A stretch of 64,000 nt of DNA from a virus: positions 82,840-146,839 of IMG/VR virus record IMGVR_UViG_3300027987_000382. One strand, written 5' to 3'. Positions 59,026-64,000 of this stretch are shown here, in pieces (position 1 is the stretch's first letter; every line of letters starts with the position of its first letter). The position numbers and the translations under genes are program-made. The notes under the pieces were generated by a model. It saw only the letters and a program-made list of their open reading frames with translations. It searched no databases and had not been told where the DNA came from.

Positions 59026-59099
59026 TCCGGGGTACCGACCGGCTGCCGCGACCATCCGGGAAAGACGAACGCGTGCGATTGCCGTACCGGGAACCCCCG

Positions 59100-59402
59100 T
59101 TAAATCGGCTCGTCCCAATCCCTCACAGGACCGGTGGTTGGCTTGGTTGCCGCTTCACACTCTGAAATACGGCACGCCATCACCCCTGATTCCTTCCGGA
59201 CGGTATTCCCACTCCCCTGCTCCAGAGCCACAACAAGATCACCCACAGTCCTACAACCGGGGTTCGCCTCCTTGAGCTTCTCGAGCACCTCATCATCATC
59301 GTAGAAATCGTCCATGTCCGCCTGAATGCTCACCACCTGCTCACCGCGTCTCACACGGATTTCAGGATGGTACGCAACAACCTTGCGACCTAGCTTTTCC
59401 AT
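59100..59402 (-). CDS. Hypothetical small protein
   Basis: 100 residues. Strands (KVVAYHPEIRVRRGEQVVSI), an acidic part (ADMDDFYDDDEVLEKLKEAN) and a Thr/Pro-rich end. Its start codon overlaps the TTTACC of the plus-strand promoter-like motif. Unrecognised. Confidence 0.55.
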   Translation of the reverse strand: MEKLGRKVVAYHPEIRVRRGEQVVSIQADMDDFYDDDEVLEKLKEANPGCRTVGDLVVALEQGSGNTVRKESGVMACRISECEAATKPTTGPVRDWDEPI

Positions 59403-59428
59403 TTACCAGACTCCCATATCCTGCAACA
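59402..59428 (+). promoter_or_regulatory. Promoter-like motif TTTACC-N15-GCAACA (plus strand)
   Basis: TTTACC 59402-59407 and GCAACA 59423-59428, spacer 15, ending 42 bases before the ligase-like gene. The motif is turned round together with the gene direction, which supports its role as a promoter. Confidence 0.63.
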
Positions 59429-59470
59429 AAAAGGAGGAATCCCCATTCACGTATTTGAGGAACTGACAAC

Positions 59471-60175
59471 ATGCAACTGAAAGTCGAAAGCACCCGGTAC
59501 ATCTTTCCGCCACGGCCACAATCCGCGATGCCGTTCAACGACGTCGTATTCTTCACGGAAGTAGGCTGGGGCTGGCAGTACAAAGTCAACGACAGCCGAT
59601 GCGAGATCAAGTATCTACCAGATGGCAGCGTCGAACTCTGGAACCGACACGCCGAACGATTCCGATCCTACCACTGCCCAGACTGGCTCGAAGACCAACT
59701 CCTCGCAGTCCGCGACCAACTCGGTCTCAGCAGTTCCGAGTACCACCTGCTCGACGGCGGACTCTACGACCAGAAACACGCCGCGATCAAAGACACCATC
59801 GTGATCTGGGACATTCTGGTGCGAGACGGAATGCACCTGCTCGGCACCACCTACAAAGAACGATTCGACAGCATCGCCACCGGCACCACACCCTACAACT
59901 TCAGCCACGAAACCTACGAACACCCCATCCAATTCGGACTCTGCTACGAGGACACCCCCAACGTCTTCCACCTTGAATGGAACCCCTGCGGCGACCCACG
60001 CTCTTGTTGGGACATGGTACACGTCATCAACAAGCCATTCGACGCCAACAGCCCGCTGATCGAAGGAATGGTCTTCAAAGACCCAGACGGACGCCTCGAA
60101 ATGGGCATGAGCGAAAAGAACAACGAAAGTTGGCTCTGCCGGACCAGAGTCAAGACCGGACGTCACCCATTCTAA
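59471..60175 (+). CDS. ATP-dependent ligase-like adenylation domain
   Basis: 234 residues. QYKVNDSRCEIKYLPDGSVE resembles motif I (K-x-D-G-x-R) with Lys38 as candidate adenylated residue but a changed D-S-R context. HLLDGGLYDQKHAAIKDTIV follows the L-D-G-E-L-x-D motif III with Gly in place of Glu. LLGTTYKERFDSI is typical of phage ligases after motif IIIa, and LIEGMVFKDPDGRLEMG is motif IV. No OB domain is present. It could seal nicks or act on RNA ends, or be an inactive nucleotidyltransferase. Confidence 0.72.
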   Translation: MQLKVESTRYIFPPRPQSAMPFNDVVFFTEVGWGWQYKVNDSRCEIKYLPDGSVELWNRHAERFRSYHCPDWLEDQLLAVRDQLGLSSSEYHLLDGGLYDQKHAAIKDTIVIWDILVRDGMHLLGTTYKERFDSIATGTTPYNFSHETYEHPIQFGLCYEDTPNVFHLEWNPCGDPRSCWDMVHVINKPFDANSPLIEGMVFKDPDGRLEMGMSEKNNESWLCRTRVKTGRHPF

Positions 60176-60229
60176 CGGAGAACCTCACCACAACCGGGGA
60201 ACAATCCCCAAACCGAACAGGAGGACAAC

Positions 60230-60760
60230 ATGTCCCACACCGCAGAAACAGCCCGCAAAACCGCCAAGAAATCCTGGGCACGGGCAAACCGCCTCGCCGA
60301 ACTCACCGGCCACGAAAAATCCGCCGACTGCCGCACCTACCTCGCGAGCCTGAACGGCACGAGCAATAAGGAGATCCTCGACACCAGCAAAGACGCTCGG
60401 ACCCGAGACATCCGAGAACTCATGGAAGGATTCACCACCTGGTACGAAGGCGGCGGCAGGTCCCTCCACGCCGGAGGCAAAGGCCAAACCCGCCGGAGCA
60501 AGGGCGACACATCCCGCCCACCCAGAGCCGGAGCACCAAATCCCCGTAACGGAACCGCCAAGCGACAATCCAGGGGACATGCCCACATCACCGCCGAGCC
60601 AATCTACCAGCTTCGCAAAATCCAGAAGCAACACGACCTCAGCATCGAAGACCTCGCCCACTGCGTCGAAGTCCTAGGACGCATCGTAGAAAGCCCCCTC
60701 AACGTCGACCAATTCCTCCGAGACGTCAAAGCGGACCGCAAAGCCTCCGCCTCCATCTAA
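60230..60760 (+). CDS. Basic hypothetical protein
   Basis: 176 residues with AGGAGG upstream. Basic N-terminus (ARKTAKKSWARANRLAELTG), a Gly/Arg-rich middle (SLHAGGKGQTRRSKGDTSRP) and a helical end (IEDLAHCVEVLGRIV). A nucleic-acid-binding role is plausible. Unrecognised. Confidence 0.6.
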   Translation: MSHTAETARKTAKKSWARANRLAELTGHEKSADCRTYLASLNGTSNKEILDTSKDARTRDIRELMEGFTTWYEGGGRSLHAGGKGQTRRSKGDTSRPPRAGAPNPRNGTAKRQSRGHAHITAEPIYQLRKIQKQHDLSIEDLAHCVEVLGRIVESPLNVDQFLRDVKADRKASASI

Positions 60761-60825
60761 GACGTCCTCATTTCGGCAGAGACGCCCACGGTCGCCAATG
60801 GTGCCCGTGGGCGTTCTCATAGGTG

Positions 60826-61168
60826 CGATTTCCTCTCAGGAAAGCCCATCGGGCACCAAACCCAACCTAACCACACCTAAACGAACCCTCCGAACCTGTC
60901 CACGTACAACGCGGACCCCTGCGATTTCCTCACAGGAAACCCAGGCCCATCGGACCCCCTACCGAACCGCCCGGAACTGGACTCACCGGACTACGCTCTA
61001 GCCGGAACGATCCCTACCGCTCAAACGCGTACTCGTACGCACAGGACCACGGGCAAACGGGCAGCCGCGATTTCCTCCCAGGAAACCCGTAAGGTCCCAA
61101 TACCGACCGAGGCTTCACTTGACACACCCTGGCGAACCTGTAAACGCCCACGATTTCCTCGGAGGAAA
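60826..61168. repeat. Four palindromic repeats CGATTTCC-N5-GGAAA, cluster C
   Basis: Cores at 60826-60843, 60922-60939, 61068-61085 and 61151-61168 (centres TCTCA, TCACA, TCCCA, TCGGA), spaced 96, 146 and 83 bases in non-coding DNA 60761-61182. Two or three are followed at once by copies of the CCCATMGRGCACC repeat (60845-60857, 60946-60958, variant at 61086-61098). The array sits immediately left of the strand-composition switch and would be transcribed leftwards from the motif at 61183-61209. Candidate origin, protein-binding array or non-coding RNA. Confidence 0.7.
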
Positions 61169-61182
61169 CCACAATACGCTCC

Positions 61183-61209
61183 TGTTGCCAAAAGGCCCCA
61201 CGAGTTAAG
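61183..61209 (-). promoter_or_regulatory. Promoter-like motif facing the palindrome array
   Basis: Plus-strand TGTTGC 61183-61188 and GTTAAG 61204-61209, spacer 15. Read on the minus strand it points into the non-coding array 61182-60761, where no convincing gene exists. To the right, 61210-61377 holds no gene and no repeat that I can see. Confidence 0.55.
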
Positions 61210-61377
61210 TCCTAACGTGCGAAGAACATACCTCTCCGAGCTTCTCCTTTGGCTTCCCTTGGCCTCTCGCGTGCGGCGGCTCAAAGTCCGGGGGAGAGCT
61301 TTCGGCTTCACTCGGGGCAAAGGAGGTGTCTTTCTGTGGTTCTTTTTGGGTTTTGGTGCTGTTTGCACTGCGAGGAC

Positions 61378-62010
61378 TTATTTACTTTTTGGGCAGGGGT
61401 TATTTGTGAAGATGTCGCCTTCCCATTCGATGAGGATTTGGTGGAGTCTGCCGTTTGGGTGGTTGTTGGTGGCGACGATGGTGAGTTGGGCTGGTTTTCC
61501 GTTTGCTAGGGCTGTTGTTCCTTGGTCGGTGCAGTAGATGCTGAGTTGGTGTTTTTGTGGGGGTTGCCCGGTTTCGTCTATTCCGTCTTTTTGGTTGAGG
61601 ATTTGGGTGATTTTGTTGATGGTTTCTTGGTGGTTGAGTGGTTGGAGTTTTTGGCCTTCTGTGCTGAGGGCGAGCCAGATTTGGTGGGCTGTTTGGGCGT
61701 TGTGTTTGATTGTGGCGAGTCGGTTTTTGAGTTGGTTGGTGTGGGATTCTGTGTAGCCGCCGTGTTTGATGATTTGGTGGAGTTCGTCGGTGTTGCGTTC
61801 TTCGATGATGGTGGTGTGGTCGAGGATGCAGTCGGCTCTTTGTTGGGCGAGTTGTGCTGTTGGGTAGATTGCGTGGTTTGGGAAGTCGGGGTGGCTTTGG
61901 ATTCTTGGGTGTGAGTGGGCGATGGTCCAGGTGTAGTTTGGTTCGTTTTGTTCGTCCCATTCGTCGTTGTAGTCGGCGAGGACTGTGTGGGCGGTTTCGT
62001 TTGTTGTCAT
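61378..62010 (-). CDS. Hypothetical protein
   Basis: 210 residues from the ATG at 62010, directly after the stop of the upstream gene. The coding strand is A/C-rich, in contrast to minus-strand genes at 48-49.6 kb. Contains DEWDEQNEPNYTWTIAHSHP, a helical middle (LDHTTIIEERNTDELHQIIK) and strands near the end (AQLTIVATNNHPNGRLHQIL). Unrecognised. Confidence 0.62.
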   Translation of the reverse strand: MTTNETAHTVLADYNDEWDEQNEPNYTWTIAHSHPRIQSHPDFPNHAIYPTAQLAQQRADCILDHTTIIEERNTDELHQIIKHGGYTESHTNQLKNRLATIKHNAQTAHQIWLALSTEGQKLQPLNHQETINKITQILNQKDGIDETGQPPQKHQLSIYCTDQGTTALANGKPAQLTIVATNNHPNGRLHQILIEWEGDIFTNNPCPKSK

Positions 62011-62378
62011 TCTAGGTCGATTCCTTCTTCGGTGGTTTTGATGAATGGGCCGTGGTCGGTTTCTGCGAGTGTCCAGCCGAGTTTGGTGTAGTATTCGATG
62101 ATGTTGTTGACGTTGTCTGGTGGTAGGTCTTCTCTGCGGTTGTCTTGGGTGTCGGTTTCGCAGGTTAGGCCGAATCTTTTGTGGACGTGGTCCCATGTGA
62201 CTGTTTTGACGTTGAATTCGTCGTCTGCGTAGCCTTCTTCGTTATATGTGAGGGTGATTGTGAGTCCGACGAATGGGGGGAATGGGAGTTCGATTTGTTT
62301 GGTGAAGAAGAAGCATGTTGCTTCGCCAGGGTTGATGAGGTTGACTTGGCAGAGTAGGTTGACTTGGTGGGTTGTCAT
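62007..62378 (-). CDS. Hypothetical protein
   Basis: 123 residues from the ATG at 62378 overlapping the previous stop. Beta-rich core (LTITLTYNEEGYADDEFNVK), then VNNIIEYYTKLGWTLAETDH. Overlaps the next gene start. Unrecognised. Confidence 0.6.
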   Translation of the reverse strand: MTTHQVNLLCQVNLINPGEATCFFFTKQIELPFPPFVGLTITLTYNEEGYADDEFNVKTVTWDHVHKRFGLTCETDTQDNRREDLPPDNVNNIIEYYTKLGWTLAETDHGPFIKTTEEGIDLE

Positions 62379-62590
62379 GGTGCTCCTGCGGCGTAGATGA
62401 TTTTGAGGCATTGTTCGCAGATGCGGACTTGTTGGCGGTGTCCGCTGAGTTGCCAGATGGGTGTTTCTGGTGGGGCGTGGATGGTTTGGGTGCAGAAGTT
62501 GCAGCTGCCGTACTGGTCTTTTGTGCCTTTGGTGAAAGAAGTTTGGCCGAGGCTGTTGGTATTGCCGCATGTTGGTCGGTTTTGGGTCAT
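62375..62590 (-). CDS. Small zinc-ribbon protein
   Basis: 71 residues. CNFCTQTIHAPPETPIW and ICEQCLKIIYA are two CxxC knuckles with an extra Cys near the N-terminus (TCGNTNSLGQ). ATGA overlap with the following gene. Confidence 0.6.
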   Translation of the reverse strand: MTQNRPTCGNTNSLGQTSFTKGTKDQYGSCNFCTQTIHAPPETPIWQLSGHRQQVRICEQCLKIIYAAGAP

Positions 62591-62595
62591 TGTTT

Positions 62596-62694
62596 TTACC
62601 AGTTGTAGGGTGGGCCGTTTTTGGGGCGTGGCCAGAGGACGGCGATGATGAGTGGTGGTGCGAGGGTGATGAAGATGGCGAGTCCTGGTGTCAT
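62596..62694 (-). CDS. Tiny single-span membrane protein
   Basis: 32 residues from the ATG at 62694, which overlaps the stop of the previous gene (ATGA). TPGLAIFITLAPPLIIAVLW is one hydrophobic segment followed by a basic Pro-rich tail. Its position between real genes and the overlap support it, but it is very short. Confidence 0.45.
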   Translation of the reverse strand: MTPGLAIFITLAPPLIIAVLWPRPKNGPPYNW

Positions 62695-62948
62695 AGGTAG
62701 AGTCCTAGGTGTTGTTCGATTTTGTCGATGGCGTTTGGTTCTTGGAGGTCGATGAAGGTGTTTGTGCTGTCTGGGGTTTCGCCGTAGCCGATTAGGCGGA
62801 TTTTGGTGTCTTCTGAGTGGTGGATGGCGATTGTGTTGGCTGTGGTGCCGGGGCGTTGGACTGTGAATGGTCCGATAACGCCGATGCCTGCGATTTCGTA
62901 GCCGAGTTCCGATATGTGGTGTCGGAGTGCTTCGAAGAGTTCGTCCAA
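62691..62948 (-). CDS. Small protein of the Asp-Pro-x-Ser family, TTG start
   Basis: 85 residues from a TTG at 62948, with AAAGGG upstream; no ATG precedes the core. Helix DELFEALRHHISELGYEI, strands (NTIAIHHSEDTKIRLIGYG) and NTFIDLQEPNAIDKIEQHLG as end signature. Confidence 0.6.
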   Translation of the reverse strand: MDELFEALRHHISELGYEIAGIGVIGPFTVQRPGTTANTIAIHHSEDTKIRLIGYGETPDSTNTFIDLQEPNAIDKIEQHLGLYL

Positions 62949-62971
62949 TTCGGATGCCCTTTGTCCGAAGG

Positions 62972-63757
62972 TTACTTGAGTTTGATGCGATGCCAGCCGC
63001 TGAGGACCTGATGGCAGAAGTCGTCGATAACATCGAAGAACTGTGGGTCTTCGGGACGAGCGATTGAGTGCACGATCCAGGTCTTCGGCTTGTCCGGATT
63101 TGGCTTCATCAAGTTGAGTTCCGGGCCTTGGTCTTTGTACCGGATCAGCCCGCGATTGCCGCATTTGACGCGGATGCAATCGGTGGTGCCGTCGTCGTTC
63201 AAGTTCTCAAATACGCCGCCAGCTGGAATTATGTCGGTGTCTCGAATGTGCTCCGCAGTGATGGCGAGTATGTCGATGGGCTTGGTGGCGACGACTTGGA
63301 CCTCTTTTGCTTGGTCTTCGGGCACGCCGCAGTCGATGAGTGCTTGGATGAGTTCGGGGCGTCGGAGGACGTCGTCGAAGATGGAGAGATCGGCATCAGC
63401 CGGTAGGGTGATTTTGAGCATATTGCAGACCAGAGTTCCTCTCCAGACGAATTTCTTGCATCTACACCATCGGTGAAAACATTGGCTTTCGTCTTTTGCG
63501 TGGCAGTGAAGGTCGTGACCGCATACAACACAAAAGTGCGTGTTGAGTGGTGGTTCGTTGTAGTATGAATCGGGATGTGGTTGTAGTTCAGTTGATGGTG
63601 GTGGCGGTTGTCCTTTGGCTTTTGCTCGTAAGACTTCGGCCCGATTGTGTGTTCGTAGGTGTTGGTACTCTTTGGCTCCCGATTTTTCGATATATTCTTT
63701 TGTGTGGCCAAACCAACGTCTTTTGCGTTTAGGGACATAGGCGTTTGGGTCGATCAC
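62972..63757 (-). CDS. Hypothetical protein with a His/Cys metal site, GTG start
   Basis: 261 residues from a GTG at 63757 with AGAGG upstream, overlapping the previous stop. Basic N-terminus (VPKRKRRWFGHTKEYIEKSG), then FCVVCGHDLHCHAKDESQC then FHRWCRCKKF, a dense Cys/His zinc cluster (about 86-115), then an alpha/beta domain to the end (LNLMKPNPDKPKTWIVHSI). Unrecognised. Confidence 0.6.
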   Translation of the reverse strand: MIDPNAYVPKRKRRWFGHTKEYIEKSGAKEYQHLRTHNRAEVLRAKAKGQPPPPSTELQPHPDSYYNEPPLNTHFCVVCGHDLHCHAKDESQCFHRWCRCKKFVWRGTLVCNMLKITLPADADLSIFDDVLRRPELIQALIDCGVPEDQAKEVQVVATKPIDILAITAEHIRDTDIIPAGGVFENLNDDGTTDCIRVKCGNRGLIRYKDQGPELNLMKPNPDKPKTWIVHSIARPEDPQFFDVIDDFCHQVLSGWHRIKLK

Positions 63758-64000
63758 AACATCCTCTGGAGGTATTCGATGGCGTCTTCGATGCACGTTG
63801 GGGATTCGAGTTCGCAGACGTAGGCGGGTTGGCCGCCGCGTAGTGTAAGAATTGGGATAACCCAGAGCTTGAGCTTGTCGCTGTCTGAGCCTTTGTTGAG
63901 GTCGATTTCGACGAGTTCTTGGCAGCCGCGATACAGCTTGGCCCAAGAGGACGTGCCATGTTTGGCGGTGAGTCCGACCTCTTGGGCGATTTCTTCGGCG
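63754..64000 (-). CDS. Partial small protein of the Asp-Pro-x-Ser family (5' end outside window)
   Basis: An open frame runs from the right edge to a TGA at 63754-63756. At least 81 residues: AEEIAQEVGLTAKHGTSSWA, strands (LKLWVIPILTLRGGQPAYVC) and ELESPTCIEDAIEYLQRML as end signature. The stop overlaps the GTG of the next gene. Confidence 0.65.
   Translation of the reverse strand, partial: AEEIAQEVGLTAKHGTSSWAKLYRGCQELVEIDLNKGSDSDKLKLWVIPILTLRGGQPAYVCELESPTCIEDAIEYLQRML

Noticed and set aside
60826-61168. Palindrome cluster C as a CRISPR array
   Set aside because: Repeats are only 18 bases, spacing is uneven (83-146 bases), and no cas genes are present.
51259-61168. Palindromic repeats as CsrA-binding sites
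   Set aside because: The minus-strand GGA is preceded by GA, CA or GC rather than the A-N needed for CsrA, and the plus-strand copies lack it as well.
61217-61537. Plus-strand open frames of 86-106 residues after the array
   Set aside because: G/T-rich strand gives long open frames by composition; they overlap the 61378 minus-strand gene and have no ribosome site or domain.

Overview
The window most likely comes from a large tailed-phage genome, or a phage-derived replicon. Several genes have families typical of phage genomes: ThyX, dUTPase, RNase HI, an ATP-ligase-like enzyme, an SF2 helicase, DUF6527, DUF5662, a degenerate phage metallopeptidase and CsrA. It also holds two small genes with motifs resembling T4 gp23-type capsid proteins, many tiny overlapping genes (ATGA/TAATG junctions) and a recurrent compact promoter-like motif. 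No tRNA, rRNA, integrase, terminase, portal or complete capsid gene is visible, so the window is only part of the genome. The host is unknown. The giant protein's repeats, the sulfatase and CsrA would fit a Planctomycetota-like host, but this is a weak inference.

Layout. (1) 1-5.4 kb: a glycan-modification block with a TylF-like methyltransferase (cut by the left edge), a HAD/cytidylyltransferase fusion, a GT4, a GT2-sulfotransferase fusion, a GT10 fucosyltransferase and a GT25. (2) 5.4-20 kb: a 2363-residue surface or tail-like protein (VWA, YWTD-type propeller, five repeated C-terminal modules) with small downstream genes, a methyltransferase, a PIG-L deacetylase, a NucS/EndoMS-like endonuclease, two small membrane proteins (one holin-like), a Pro/Gln/Ala-rich protein, a sialidase-like protein and an HNH nuclease. 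(3) 20-37 kb: a zinc-ribbon protein, csrA, then a long tightly packed + strand run: GDP-fucose synthase, DUF6165, duplicated GT2/GT9 pairs, a GNA1-like acetyltransferase, GT4, three radical-SAM-related genes, methyltransferase, RNase HI, ThyX and dUTPase, closed by a convergent sulfatase. (4) 37-50 kb: mostly small genes, many ending in a shared Asp-Pro-x-Ser-like signature, plus an SPL-like radical SAM protein, a small sulfotransferase and a repeat-filled non-coding stretch at 47.0-47.66 kb. (5) 50-59 kb: a visibly GC-richer block of minus-strand genes, most of them single-gene cassettes with their own promoter-like motif and hairpin terminator; it includes a DUF932-like protein, a helicase and a GHKL-ATPase/HExxH fusion. 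(6) 59-64 kb: a ligase-like gene and a basic protein on the + strand, a palindrome array at 60.8-61.2 kb, a sharp change of strand composition at about 61.2 kb (candidate replication origin), then small minus-strand genes cut by the right edge.

How the genes fit together. The sugar genes could make and transfer fucose, N-acetylglucosamine-type and sulfated sugars, to decorate virions or remodel the host envelope. ThyX, dUTPase, RNase H, ligase-like, helicase and NucS-like proteins form a DNA metabolism and repair set. The main unexpected signals are: a promoter-like motif TTTAAC-N15/16-GYAACA on both strands; a ten-copy dispersed palindrome CGATTTCC-N5-GGAAA; capsid-like fragments in two small genes; a possible CsrA-regulated hairpin at the fucose synthase start; and a paralogous family of at least ten small proteins.
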